17,659 nt of DNA from CAVVXX01 sp052389895 (GCA_052389895.1 JBQTHM010000042.1:1-17659); one strand, 5' to 3'. Counted from the stretch's first letter, positions 1 through 7,480 are shown. The notes: generated from the letters alone by a model not told the origin. Numbers and translations are program-made.

Positions 1-897
1 GCCCACAACCACGATGCCGCATTCGTCGGCGTCGGGGCCGGCACCCGCCGGCGGATCCACGGCCACAATAATTCGCGCCAAATCTTCCAGCGCCGGAGCG
101 GCGCACACGCGGGCACGCTCGATCCAGTCGCGCTTCCACAATGCGTTTTCGTTGTCTTCCAATATCTCGGCGTCCAGTTCCTGCCGGCCCAGACGCGTAC
201 CCGCATATTGCGCGCGCATGTGGGCGAGAAACGCGGGCGCAAGGTTGGCCGCATTGTCGTAGGTGGTGGCGCGCGTCACCGCCACGCCCGGGCGCGTCAC
301 CAGATCGAGGAAGGCCGGCACCGCGCGCGGAGTGGTGGTCACCACGCAGCGCGGGTTTTCGCCCAGGCGCAATCCCATCATCAGCATGTCGAAAGCCTTT
401 GCCGGTTCTCGCCATTTGGCGAATTCGTCGCACCAGGCGGCGTCGAACTGCGGCCCGCGCAGGCCGTCGGGCTCTTCGGCGGTGAAAAGCTGCGCCATGC
501 AGCCGCCCGGCCAGTGCAGCTCGCGCTTCGAAGGCTCGAACTCGGCCGCGCCCTGCGACAGCGGCAGCAATCCCGAGTCCCCTTCCACCATCACGGCGCG
601 CGCGTCGGCATAGGTGGCGCCGACAAGGGCCACGCGCCGCAGGCGGCCCGAACGCACGCCTTCCAGCACCCATTCGGCGCCCGCACGCGTTTTGCCCGAG
701 CCGCGGCCGCCCATGAACAGCCAGATGCGCCAGTCGCCCTGGGGCGGAAGCTGCTCATCGCGCGCCCAGAACTGCCAGTCGTGCTCAAGAACCGCGGCCT
801 CGTCTTCCGTCAGCGAGTCGAGAAGCCGCGTCCGCTCTTCCGCACTCAAGGAGTTTATCCAGACGGCGGACCAGCGCTGTCTTGAGTTCCGACTCAT
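1..897 (-). CDS. Large terminase subunit, GTA/phage type (C-terminus beyond window)
   Basis: The terminase motor packages DNA into phage or gene-transfer-agent heads. Only the first 299 residues are in the window; the frame runs open off the left edge. Visible motifs: Walker A GGRGSGKT at residues 63-70, an acidic Walker B (FDAAWCDE, D157/E158), a coupling motif VVTTTP at 185-190, YAGTRLGRQELDAE at 231-244, and the first nuclease aspartate in VAVDPP (D281). The GDWRIWLFMGGRGSGKTRAG stretch and the YAGTRLGRQE segment match my memory of the Rhodobacter-type GTA gp2 family. The ATG at 897 is the first in frame, but homology seems to begin near residue 17, so a TTG at 849 is an alternative start. 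It overlaps the preceding ORF by 113 nt. Family assignment is strong; GTA versus prophage cannot be settled without the downstream portal and capsid genes. Confidence 0.93.
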   Translation of the reverse strand, partial: MSRNSRQRWSAVWINSLSAEERTRLLDSLTEDEAAVLEHDWQFWARDEQLPPQGDWRIWLFMGGRGSGKTRAGAEWVLEGVRSGRLRRVALVGATYADARAVMVEGDSGLLPLSQGAAEFEPSKRELHWPGGCMAQLFTAEEPDGLRGPQFDAAWCDEFAKWREPAKAFDMLMMGLRLGENPRCVVTTTPRAVPAFLDLVTRPGVAVTRATTYDNAANLAPAFLAHMRAQYAGTRLGRQELDAEILEDNENALWKRDWIERARVCAAPALEDLARIIVAVDPPAGAGPDADECGIVVVG

Positions 898-1207
898 GCT
901 TCCACTTTTTCTTGCGCCCGTGCGCCTTGCGCATGGCTTCGAGGGCTTCCAGCCGCTCGAGCGTGCGCACGAGCTCGTTCAGCGTGCGGGCATCGCGCGC
1001 ACGCGCATTGGCCTCTTCGCGGCTCATGGGCTTTTCCCGCTTTTCGAAAGTGTTGATGGCTTTGATCGTGTCCATCTGGGACTGCGCAACGCCCCGTGCC
1101 CAGGCGACGACGGCATCGACGTTGAGATCGCCGTCGTCGCTCGGGGGGGACTTGAAATCCGGAAAAAATTTTTTTTTGCGCTCATTTCTCCAAATCCATG
1201 GGCGCAC
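785..1207 (-). CDS. Small ORF upstream of terminase, possible small terminase subunit
   Basis: This 140-residue frame lies directly before the large terminase and overlaps its start by 113 nt. That is the position of the small terminase (gp1) in gene transfer agents. The middle is a charged helical stretch (residues about 65-95, REEANARARDARTLNELVRT), as expected for a DNA-binding or oligomerising small protein. I do not recognise the family by sequence, so the role rests on position. The start is unclear. The GTG at 1207 has no ribosome site and abuts a terminator T-tract. An ATG at 1185 with GGAG upstream is one frame off and would need a -1 shift at a run of nine A. The first in-frame ATG is only at 1075. 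The overlap with the terminase also leaves open that the C-terminal part is not translated. Confidence 0.55.
   Translation of the reverse strand: MRPWIWRNERKKKFFPDFKSPPSDDGDLNVDAVVAWARGVAQSQMDTIKAINTFEKREKPMSREEANARARDARTLNELVRTLERLEALEAMRKAHGRKKKWKHESELKTALVRRLDKLLECGRADAASRLADGRRGRGS
1171..1185 (-). other. Possible -1 frameshift (slippery) site after an out-of-frame ATG
   Basis: On the minus strand an ATG at 1185 reads ATG AGC GCA AAA AAA AAT, placing the heptamer A AAA AAA exactly in the zero frame needed for -1 slippage. A shift there enters the reading frame of the small-terminase-like ORF. The tract is A9 followed by T6. A GGAG lies only 2 nt before the ATG, which is tight. A homopolymer length error or polymerase slippage would give the same picture. 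Confidence 0.35.
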
Positions 1208-1244
1208 AAAAACCGAGGGCGGAGCCGGTTTCCCGGCCCCGCCC
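1208..1244 (-). terminator. Intrinsic terminator-like hairpin in the leader of the terminase genes
   Basis: Reading the minus strand, GGGCGG pairs with CCGCCC, followed inwards by a CCGG/CCGG inner stem with a 4-nt loop (1217-1244, one A-C mismatch). The hairpin is followed within 4 nt by TTTTT (1212-1208). It lies directly upstream of the small-terminase-like ORF and no minus-strand gene precedes it, so it may act as a leader attenuator or insulate the cluster from antisense transcription. Confidence 0.6.
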
Positions 1245-1597
1245 TTCGTCCTGGGCGCACTTCGCTGGATTTAGTGGATTTGGTGTGAGCAGCGCGGCGC
1301 TGCAAGACCCCCCTGCAAAATTTTTTTTGGGCCGATTTCCGCGGAATCGTTTTTGCGGGCGTTCGTTTTGCACCTGCTCCCGCGCCCGGCAGAGATGCAG
1401 CATGAGACCGGCGTGCGCCTGCCGTGCGCCGCGGTGCGCAAATTGACGGGCGAATAAGCAAGCGAATGTGATGAAAGAGCGCCACTTGCGGGCGCGCATT
1501 GTGCTGTCGGGCGCCCACGCCCCGTGATAACCAGGGTGCGGCCATCAAACGGCCCCAATGGACCGGAATTGTCCACGCCCCGCTGGGCGCGAACCCC
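1208..1597. other. Divergent intergenic region, about 390 bases without a convincing gene
   Basis: This lies between the minus-strand terminase genes and the plus-strand penicillin-binding protein, so it should hold both promoters. It contains the hairpin at 1208-1244, short tandem GGATTTAGT/GGATTTGGT copies near 1267-1284, an A4T8 tract at 1317-1328 that echoes the A6T9 tract at 1163-1177, and a near-palindrome CGATTTCCGCGGAATCG around 1333-1349. I see no clear -35/-10 pair. Open frames here have arginine-rich shadow-like composition. Confidence 0.5.
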
Positions 1598-3814
1598 ATG
1601 GAACGGCTGAGGAAAATCTTTTCCCACCTGAAGTTGTCCCCGCGCCCGCTGCGCTGGCTGCTGATTTCCGGCGGCGCGGCGGCGGGCGCGGGGATAGCGG
1701 GAATTTTTGCGGTATATCTTTCGGTGACGAGCTACACGCCGCAGCTGCCGCTGGGTGCGGACCTCTATGCGCTCAACCGCCCGCAGGCATTCAACTTCCT
1801 AGACGAACAAGGAAAGGTTGTGGGCCGGCGCGGCGCAATCGTCGGCGAGCGGCTTTCGCTCGACCAGCTGCCGCCCTATGTGCCGGCCGCGTTCCTCGCC
1901 ATGGAGGACCGCCATTTCTACGAGCACGAGGGCGTGGACCCGAGCGGCATCTTGCGCGCGGCGCTGGTGAACCTGCTCGAAGGCCAGGTGGCGCAGGGCG
2001 GCTCCACCATCACGCAGCAGCTTGCGAAAATCCTCTTCCTCAGCCCGGAGCGCACACTTTCGCGCAAGATCGCCGAAATGCGTTACGCGATGGCGCTGGA
2101 GAAAAGCCTGAGCAAGCGGCAAATCCTCGAGCTTTACCTGAACCGCATCTATCTCGGCTCCGGCGCATACGGCGTGGACGGGGCCGCGCATGTCTATTTC
2201 GGCAAGTCCGCACGCAAGCTGACGGTTGCGGAAGCCGCCATGCTGGCCGCACTCACCCGCGCGCCAACGGCCTTCTCGCCGAGGCGCGATCTGGCGGCCG
2301 CACAAAAGCGCGCGGACAAGGTGCTCGACGCCATGTTCGAGATGGGCGCCGCGACGGACGCCCAAATCGCCGAGGCGCGCCTGCGTCCCGCAGAGATCAC
2401 CGATCTGACCGAGGATAATGCGCGAAACTTTTTCCTCGACACAGCGGCCGAGGAATCGCGCAGGCTGGCAGGGGGCGCCGTGGGCGATCTGACCGTCGTC
2501 GTCACGCTGGATACGGCCATGCAGAGCGCCGCGCGCAAGGCGATCGAAAACGTACTCGACAAGCGTGGCGTCAAGGCGAATGCAACCCAGGCCGCGTTTG
2601 TCGCCATGACGCCGGAGGGAGCGGTGAAAGCCCTTATCGGCGGGCGCGATTACGCGGAAAGCACCTACAACCGCATCACGCAGGCGCACAGGCAACCGGG
2701 ATCGGCCTTCAAGCCCTTCGTGTATCTCGCCGCGCTGGAAGCAGGGCTCACCCCGGGCATGACGCGCGAAGACCGGCCCATCACCATCGGCAACTGGTCG
2801 CCAGAAAATTACGGCCACAAGGAATGGGGCACGCTCACGCTTACCGAGGCGCTCGCCCATTCGGTGAACCGCGTCGCCGTCGGCATAGAACAGGAAGTGG
2901 GCGTGGAATCGGTGATTGCGGTGGCGCGCCGGCTTGGTATCACTACAACGCTTCAGCCCGATGCCACGCTCGCGCTCGGAAGCTCGGACGTCTATCCGCT
3001 CGAACTTGCCGCGGCCTTTGGAAGCTTTGCTTCCGTGGGACTGCAGGTGCGGCCGTATCTTGTCCTCGAAGTGCGCGACGCCAAGGGTCGGGTGCTCTAC
3101 AAGCGTCTCAAGGCCGCGCCCGAACGCGTGATGGGCGAGGAACAGGCCAACGCCATGAACGCGATGCTGTACGAGGTGATCGAATCGGGCACCGGGCGCG
3201 GGGCGGCGGTTTCCGGCTACGAGCTCGCGGGCAAGACAGGCACGACGCAGGATTACCGCGATGCGTGGTTCGTGGGCTATTCCACCGCGCTGGTGGCGGC
3301 CGTATGGGTCGGCAACGACGATTTCACGCCGATGAAGGGCGTGACCGGCGGCGGCATTCCCGCGCAGATCTGGCAGCGGTTCATGAAAGCGGCGGTGAAG
3401 AAATATCCGCCGGGGCCGCTGCCGCGCGAGGTGCCCGAAACGCTGCCCGAGATGGCGTTCGTGCAGACGCCCTATGACGAGGACGCGCTGGCGGAGCACG
3501 AAGAGGAGGCGCGCAGCGAGCGGCGCGGCTTTTTCGACTGGCTGTTCGGCTGGGGACGCGACGAGGACGAGCGCCCGCCGCCGCCGCGCGAACGGCGCCG
3601 CGAGCGGATGCGCGAGCATCCCGCGCTGGGCGGCAGTTATTACAGTCCGCGCGACTATGAACGCCCGCCGGTGCGGGAGCACGCGCCGGCCGATACGATG
3701 GACGCCCCCGTCGGGCCACCGCAGGAATTGGGCCCGCCGATGGATGCGCCCGTCGAACCCCCGTATGCGCCGGACGCCTATCCCGACGAGCCGCCGCCCG
3801 GCTATCCCCAATAA
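1598..3814 (+). CDS. Class A penicillin-binding protein (glycosyltransferase/transpeptidase)
   Basis: A bifunctional peptidoglycan synthase that polymerises lipid II and cross-links stem peptides at the periplasmic face. It has 738 residues, with one N-terminal membrane anchor at about 20-43. The GT51 domain has its catalytic Glu in MEDRHFYEHEGVD (E103) and GGSTITQQ at 134-141. The transpeptidase domain has SAFK (S369/K372), SVN (422-424) and KTGTT (K546), so both activities look intact. After about residue 610 comes a tail rich in Arg, Glu and Pro, with poly-Pro runs, unlikely to be catalytic. I chose the ATG at 1598 because the membrane anchor follows; an upstream extension to 1499 is arginine/proline-rich and unlike a signal anchor. 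It converges on the next minus-strand gene with a 13-nt gap. It resembles the PBP1A/1C-like class A enzymes of alphaproteobacteria; the exact subclass is not assigned. Confidence 0.95.
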   Translation: MERLRKIFSHLKLSPRPLRWLLISGGAAAGAGIAGIFAVYLSVTSYTPQLPLGADLYALNRPQAFNFLDEQGKVVGRRGAIVGERLSLDQLPPYVPAAFLAMEDRHFYEHEGVDPSGILRAALVNLLEGQVAQGGSTITQQLAKILFLSPERTLSRKIAEMRYAMALEKSLSKRQILELYLNRIYLGSGAYGVDGAAHVYFGKSARKLTVAEAAMLAALTRAPTAFSPRRDLAAAQKRADKVLDAMFEMGAATDAQIAEARLRPAEITDLTEDNARNFFLDTAAEESRRLAGGAVGDLTVVVTLDTAMQSAARKAIENVLDKRGVKANATQAAFVAMTPEGAVKALIGGRDYAESTYNRITQAHRQPGSAFKPFVYLAALEAGLTPGMTREDRPITIGNWSPENYGHKEWGTLTLTEALAHSVNRVAVGIEQEVGVESVIAVARRLGITTTLQPDATLALGSSDVYPLELAAAFGSFASVGLQVRPYLVLEVRDAKGRVLYKRLKAAPERVMGEEQANAMNAMLYEVIESGTGRGAAVSGYELAGKTGTTQDYRDAWFVGYSTALVAAVWVGNDDFTPMKGVTGGGIPAQIWQRFMKAAVKKYPPGPLPREVPETLPEMAFVQTPYDEDALAEHEEEARSERRGFFDWLFGWGRDEDERPPPPRERRRERMREHPALGGSYYSPRDYERPPVREHAPADTMDAPVGPPQELGPPMDAPVEPPYAPDAYPDEPPPGYPQ

Positions 3815-3827
3815 GAAAATCAAGCTG

Positions 3828-4562
3828 CTATTTCACACGCGCGCGCAGCAGGCCCGTGCGCGCGGCGATCAGCGTCAGTGCGATTGCCGCGGCCCAGCTG
3901 GCAAGCCGAAGCAGCGCCGGCATCCAACCGGCAAAATCGCCCTCGCCGACGGCGAACACGTCCCACCACATGTTCATCGCCACGCTCATGGCAACGGGCA
4001 CCCAAAGATTGAAATTCCACTTCATGAACAGCCAGCAAAACAGGATTCCGCCCAGCGCAGTTAGTGCGACGGGCATCCCCGCGCTTTCGAGTGAAGCCGC
4101 CTGATAAAGTTGCCCCGCGGCAATAGCGGCGGCGGGTATGAGCGCGCAGAGCCAGAAGCCAAGCCGCGCGCGGCGGAAAAGCAGCCCGAAGGCGAAGCCG
4201 CGGTAGAAAAACTCCTCGCTGAACGGAAAGAGGACGTCGAAAAGAACGATCCTGTTGCCGTCCAGCCTGTCGTTCAGCGGCACTGTTGCGGCCAGCGTAG
4301 CCCAGAGGGGAGCGGTTGCGAGCAGCGCGAAGACAATTGCGGGCAGCGGATTGCGCGAAATGCCCGCTTCGCGATAGGCGGCACGGAAGCTTCCGGTGAC
4401 GAGCAGAAGCCCGATGAGGGCAATGATGATGCGCCCGGCGGCCTGTATTCTTCCCCACTGCCAGTCGCGCAAGACGGGCACGTCGCCGACCCACAACGCG
4501 GCCGTTTCGACCAGCGCCAGCGCGCCGATCACAACCAGGAAGGCGAAGAGACGCGACATCAT
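3828..4562 (-). CDS. CPBP-type intramembrane protease-like protein lacking key histidines
   Basis: A 244-residue multi-pass membrane protein related to CPBP (Abi/CAAX) intramembrane glutamic proteases. The first motif EExxxR is present as EEFFYR (E116, E117, R121). The second motif, normally a histidine in a GHLYQ-like context, reads GQLYQ (Q151). The third, normally H with a following N in an LHALMNLWW-like context, reads MSVAMNMWWD (S193, N197 kept). It has about six hydrophobic segments. The start ATG at 4562 is followed by a second ATG, and GGGAGCAGG lies upstream. It is the last gene of the minus-strand run, 119 nt after the two-helix membrane protein. Fold assignment is good. Enzymatic activity is doubtful because both histidines are replaced. 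Confidence 0.85.
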   Translation of the reverse strand: MMSRLFAFLVVIGALALVETAALWVGDVPVLRDWQWGRIQAAGRIIIALIGLLLVTGSFRAAYREAGISRNPLPAIVFALLATAPLWATLAATVPLNDRLDGNRIVLFDVLFPFSEEFFYRGFAFGLLFRRARLGFWLCALIPAAAIAAGQLYQAASLESAGMPVALTALGGILFCWLFMKWNFNLWVPVAMSVAMNMWWDVFAVGEGDFAGWMPALLRLASWAAAIALTLIAARTGLLRARVK

Positions 4563-4681
4563 GGAGATCGCCTGCTCCCCGCTTTCCCGCCGGCGATAGT
4601 GCGCGCCTTAGCGCCGGGATTCCAGTCGGGGCCGCAGCGGGACGCCTGTTCAGACGTTTTTTTGGCGCAAGAGGCGCCGGA

Positions 4682-5011
4682 TCACGATTTCATGGCAACC
4701 GGGCGGGAGTTCTTGCGGCGAAACACCGCGACTTCGATCCTCGGCCACAGATTGTGGAAAAACACAAACAAGGCGGCGGCAAGCCAGCCATACACCGCCG
4801 CAAGCAGCAGGCCGTAGACGAAGTTGAGCACGTCGAGGAATTTGAACTGCGGCAGAAGGTAGACAAGCAACTGGTGCCCTTCCAGCTCCGGCGCGACGAG
4901 CCACAACAGAACGCACGCCACATAGATGACCTGGAACAGCATGCAAGTGGCAAACATCACCGGCAGATAGGCCAGCGGGCGTGATGCGGTCATGGCGCTC
5001 ATCCTTGCCAT
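4682..5011 (-). CDS. Small two-helix membrane protein
   Basis: A protein of up to 109 residues with two hydrophobic segments (about 13-40 and 65-86), a loop between them, and a basic C-terminus (FRRKNSRP). I do not recognise the family firmly; the layout recalls small DUF5676-like membrane proteins. The ATG at 5011 directly follows the stop codon of the Met-rich gene (TAG then ATG, no gap), so the two are very likely co-transcribed and translationally coupled. An alternative ATG at 4993 has AAGGA about 8 nt upstream. Its co-occurrence with a secreted Met-rich protein suggests a shared envelope or metal-related role, but this is inference. Confidence 0.75.
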   Translation of the reverse strand: MARMSAMTASRPLAYLPVMFATCMLFQVIYVACVLLWLVAPELEGHQLLVYLLPQFKFLDVLNFVYGLLLAAVYGWLAAALFVFFHNLWPRIEVAVFRRKNSRPVAMKS

Positions 5012-5443
5012 CTATTGATCAGGGTGATGCGCGTTGTGGTCGTCAGACGCAGGCGCGGAGGAAGGCGCGGACTCGTTCGTCTTTTCCTCCTGCGGCGTCT
5101 GGCCGCGCATCATGCCGCCGCCCATTTTGCCGCCGCCCATCATGCCATGGCCCATCGCGCCTCCGCCCATCATTCCACCCTGCATTTTCTCCATGCGCGC
5201 CATCATGCCTTTCATTTGATCGCGCATGTTCTGCACGCGCGTCTTCATGGAGCGGCTCATCCTCTGCGTCATCATGCCGTCCATTTCTCCCATCATGGCG
5301 CCCATTTCCTTGTGCATCGCGCCCATATCTTCCATCATCGGGCACTTCATGCCGCTCTGTGCGGGTTCGGCGGGACCGGCATATACGGCAGCGGGCAGAG
5401 CAAGCGCCGCCGAAAGAAGAACAATCTTCGCGAGAGCTTTCAT
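5012..5443 (-). CDS. Secreted Met-rich protein, possible copper binder
   Basis: A protein of 143 residues. A signal peptide (about residues 1-22, LPAAVYA then GPAEP) is followed by a low-complexity mature part with about 27 methionines in MM, GMM and MGGGMM arrangements, one cysteine in GMKCPMM, and a His/Asp-containing tail (DDHNAHHPDQ). Met-rich and His-rich periplasmic segments of this kind typically bind copper(I), so a copper storage or chaperone role is a reasonable inference. No catalytic domain is visible. The central part (about 50-80) is helical and charged. The ATG at 5443 is chosen because GGAAAGG lies 7 nt upstream; an in-frame TTG at 5461 lacks this. It is the first gene of the minus-strand run and carries the promoter at 5480-5520. 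Confidence 0.88.
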   Translation of the reverse strand: MKALAKIVLLSAALALPAAVYAGPAEPAQSGMKCPMMEDMGAMHKEMGAMMGEMDGMMTQRMSRSMKTRVQNMRDQMKGMMARMEKMQGGMMGGGAMGHGMMGGGKMGGGMMRGQTPQEEKTNESAPSSAPASDDHNAHHPDQ

Positions 5444-5479
5444 CGGATAACCTTTCCGCAATGTACGCGTTCAATGTAA

Positions 5480-5520
5480 ATAATAGCGCCGCCGGAGAAG
5501 GAGCCATTGATCTGGATCAG
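5480..5520 (-). promoter_or_regulatory. FNR/FixK-type anaerobox with class II promoter spacing
   Basis: TTGATCTGGATCAG at 5507-5520 matches the FNR/FixK consensus TTGAT-N4-ATCAA in 9 of 10 fixed positions. On the minus strand a -10-like TATTAT sits at 5485-5480. The centre-to-centre distance is 31 nt, exactly what is expected when the box is at -41.5 and the -10 at about -10.5, giving a start site near 5472 and a leader of about 29 nt. The Met-rich gene and its partners are therefore predicted to be induced under low oxygen. Confidence 0.75.
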
Positions 5521-5639
5521 GGCCGGCCATTTTGCCGGTGCCCCAGCGTCGAATAACGGCGCCGAGCGATGGCGCCAGCCGCGCGGCTTGACCCCCGCCT
5601 CCCCGCGCGCCAAATAGGCCGCGATTGGGGACGATTCCG

Positions 5640-6833
5640 ATGAACGACCGGCCGCAGGCGCGTAGCGCCAAGAGACCGAACAGCTTGCCGCATTTTCCCT
5701 CGGTTACCGCCTTCCTCCAGGCGGAGCAGCCGGTGTTCCCCGTCTATTGCCTGTACCCCGCGCGCTTTCGCGCCATGGCGGGGGAATTCCTCGGCCGCTT
5801 TCCGGGCACGACAATGTACGCGGTGAAGGCAAACCCGGCGCCGCAGGTGCTGGACCAGATCTGGCAGGCCGGCATCCGCCATTTCGACACGGCCTCTATC
5901 GGCGAGATTCGGCAAATCCGTACGCGCTATGCGCAATCCGTATGCCATTTCATGGCCCCCGTGCGCATTCCGGGCACGGCGCGCGAAGCCGCACGCGAAT
6001 TTGGCGTGCGCGATTTCGTCATCGACAGCGATGCGGAGCTGGACAAATTGCTGTCGGAGACCGAAGGCATGCCGGACCTGCGCATATTCGTGCGCGTGGC
6101 GACGCCGCTGGGCGGCGCCGTGCTGGAATTATCCAGCAAGTTCGGAACCACGCCCGAGGACGCGGCACGGCTGCTGAAACGCGTGAAGGCCTCGGGCGCG
6201 CAATGCGCGCTCACCTTCCACGTGGGCTCGCAATGCCTGAGCCCCTTCAGCTATGCGCAAGCCGTTGAGATGGTGCGCCGCGCGGCGGTGGCCTCGGGCG
6301 TGAAGATCATGGCGCTCGACATCGGCGGCGGGTTTCCCAATCCCTATCCCGGAAACGAGGTGCCGCCGTCGCACTGGTATTTCGACACCATCAAGGAAGC
6401 CATCTCCACCTTCCCGCTGGAAAAAGACGGCGAGCTGCTGTGCGAGCCGGGGCGCGCCTTGTGCGCGCAAGGGCTGTCGCTGGTGACGCGGGTGATTTTG
6501 CGAAAAGACGACAAGCTGTATCTGAACGACGGCATCTACGGCAGTTTCGACGAACTCACGCTGCCCGGCTGGACGGCGGAATACGCCCACCGCGTGCTGA
6601 TGACGGGCCCCGACGGGCGCGTGCGCGAGCGCGGCGGCGCGACGCAGCCGTTCAAAGCATTTGGCCCAACCTGTGACACGCTGGACGTTTTGCCCAAGCC
6701 GCTGCTGCTGCCCAAGACCATACAGGAGAACGATTACATATTGTTCGAGAATGCCGGCGCCTATTCGGCCGCTGTGCGCACCCAGTTCAACGGCTTTTAC
6801 CCCGACGACTGGGTGGTGATCGGCGGCGAGTAG
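5640..6833 (+). CDS. Ornithine decarboxylase-type PLP enzyme (fold type III)
   Basis: A 397-residue pyridoxal-phosphate decarboxylase of the eukaryotic-like ODC/DapDC family. It most likely makes putrescine from ornithine in the cytoplasm; lysine may also be used by some alphaproteobacterial members. Visible residues: PLP lysine in YAVKANP (K63), HVGSQ (194-198), the glycine-rich phosphate loop GGG (229-231), CEPGR (268-272), the active-site cysteine in GPTCDTLD (C345, D346), and Y375 in NAGAYSAAVR. GPTCD is typical of ornithine or lysine decarboxylases rather than diaminopimelate decarboxylase. The ATG at 5640 has GGGGA 8 nt upstream, better than the TTG at 5625. It is divergent from the Met-rich gene. 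The small downstream gene starts 30 nt later and is probably co-transcribed. Confidence 0.92.
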   Translation: MNDRPQARSAKRPNSLPHFPSVTAFLQAEQPVFPVYCLYPARFRAMAGEFLGRFPGTTMYAVKANPAPQVLDQIWQAGIRHFDTASIGEIRQIRTRYAQSVCHFMAPVRIPGTAREAAREFGVRDFVIDSDAELDKLLSETEGMPDLRIFVRVATPLGGAVLELSSKFGTTPEDAARLLKRVKASGAQCALTFHVGSQCLSPFSYAQAVEMVRRAAVASGVKIMALDIGGGFPNPYPGNEVPPSHWYFDTIKEAISTFPLEKDGELLCEPGRALCAQGLSLVTRVILRKDDKLYLNDGIYGSFDELTLPGWTAEYAHRVLMTGPDGRVRERGGATQPFKAFGPTCDTLDVLPKPLLLPKTIQENDYILFENAGAYSAAVRTQFNGFYPDDWVVIGGE

Positions 6834-6863
6834 CCCGTCACCGCTTCTTAACCAGGACCGGAC

Positions 6864-7376
6864 ATGATGTGCACCGGGGCGGGTCACATGTGCAGCGATC
6901 TTGAACTGGCGGTGGAGCAGGCGAACGCGCTGGGTGCATCCGAGCGGCGTGCGCTTCTGCTCAGGCTTGTGGCGCAATTGCTGGACGAGCGCACCGGCGC
7001 GGCCGAGCGCAGGCGCCTGAGCGAAGTCATAAACCGTATCGCCGCCACGCTCGAGCTTAAGATGGAAATGCCGCTGGATAGCGCCGCATGCGAGGAGCGC
7101 CTGCTGGCGCTGCTGCGCGCGGGCGAGCGCGAGATGTTCACCGAGGTTTTCGCGGCACTGGCCGGCATAACCAAGGTTGACGCGGCGGCGCTGCTGAATG
7201 GCGGCGCGGACGGGCGCATTGCTCAGGCGTGCAGGGACATGGGACTGCCGCGGGAAGCCTACTCGGCGATCGTCGTTCTGTCCGATCCCGCCCGCGCGCC
7301 CGGGCAGACCGAAGCATTGCTTCGCCTCTATGACTACCTACCGCCGCCCCCGCACATTACCCACGAAGCAGCGTAA
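6864..7376 (+). CDS. Uncharacterised small protein, DUF2336-like C-terminal half
   Basis: A 170-residue, helix-rich soluble protein with no membrane segment. The ATG at 6864 has AGGA 6 nt upstream (6854-6857). The C-terminal half (EMFTEVFAALAGITKVDAAA, then a GGADGRIAQACRDMGLPREA stretch) resembles the helical repeat of DUF2336 proteins as I remember it. DUF2336 proteins are usually about twice this length, so this would be a short relative. It starts 30 nt after the decarboxylase stop and reads the same way, so it may share its transcript. Function unknown. Confidence 0.72.
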   Translation: MMCTGAGHMCSDLELAVEQANALGASERRALLLRLVAQLLDERTGAAERRRLSEVINRIAATLELKMEMPLDSAACEERLLALLRAGEREMFTEVFAALAGITKVDAAALLNGGADGRIAQACRDMGLPREAYSAIVVLSDPARAPGQTEALLRLYDYLPPPPHITHEAA

Positions 7377-7392
7377 ATCCCAAACTGTCATC

Positions 7393-7480
7393 ACCCGCGA
7401 TCCGCCTACGCTGCTTCGCAGCTTCGGCGGACTTGCACTTTAGACCCGCCGAAGCCTTTTGGCGAAGGCGGGATGCGGGT
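7393..7480. repeat. Composite palindromic repeat, two strong hairpins
   Basis: Hairpin one (7402-7430) pairs CCGCC with GGCGG and an inner GCTGC/GCAGC around a TTC loop. Hairpin two (7445-7472) pairs CCCGCC with GGCGGG and an inner GCC/GGC around TTTT. Outer arms (7393-7406 and 7467-7480) are also largely complementary, matching in 11 of 14 positions. A related copy lies in the opposite orientation at 14818-14858. It sits between convergent genes and may double as a bidirectional terminator. Confidence 0.75.

Noticed and set aside
1024..1599. A 191-residue minus-strand frame across the intergenic gap and the small-terminase region
   Set aside because: Upstream half has arginine-rich non-coding composition. 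Only its internal ATG at 1185 is of interest, as a possible frameshift start.
1799..3823. A 674-residue open frame on the minus strand opposite the penicillin-binding protein
   Set aside because: It is a shadow of a high-GC gene: arginine/histidine-rich, no family features, fully covered by a clear plus-strand gene.
4630..4680. GGCGC hairpin next to seven T on the plus strand as a terminator
   Set aside because: The T run precedes the hairpin on plus and is an A run after it on minus, so it is in the wrong order for an intrinsic terminator on either strand.
5015..5479. A His/Ala-rich plus-strand frame opposite the Met-rich gene
   Set aside because: ATG codons read backwards as CAT (His), so Met-rich genes always make His-rich shadows. 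The minus-strand frame has the signal peptide, ribosome site and promoter.
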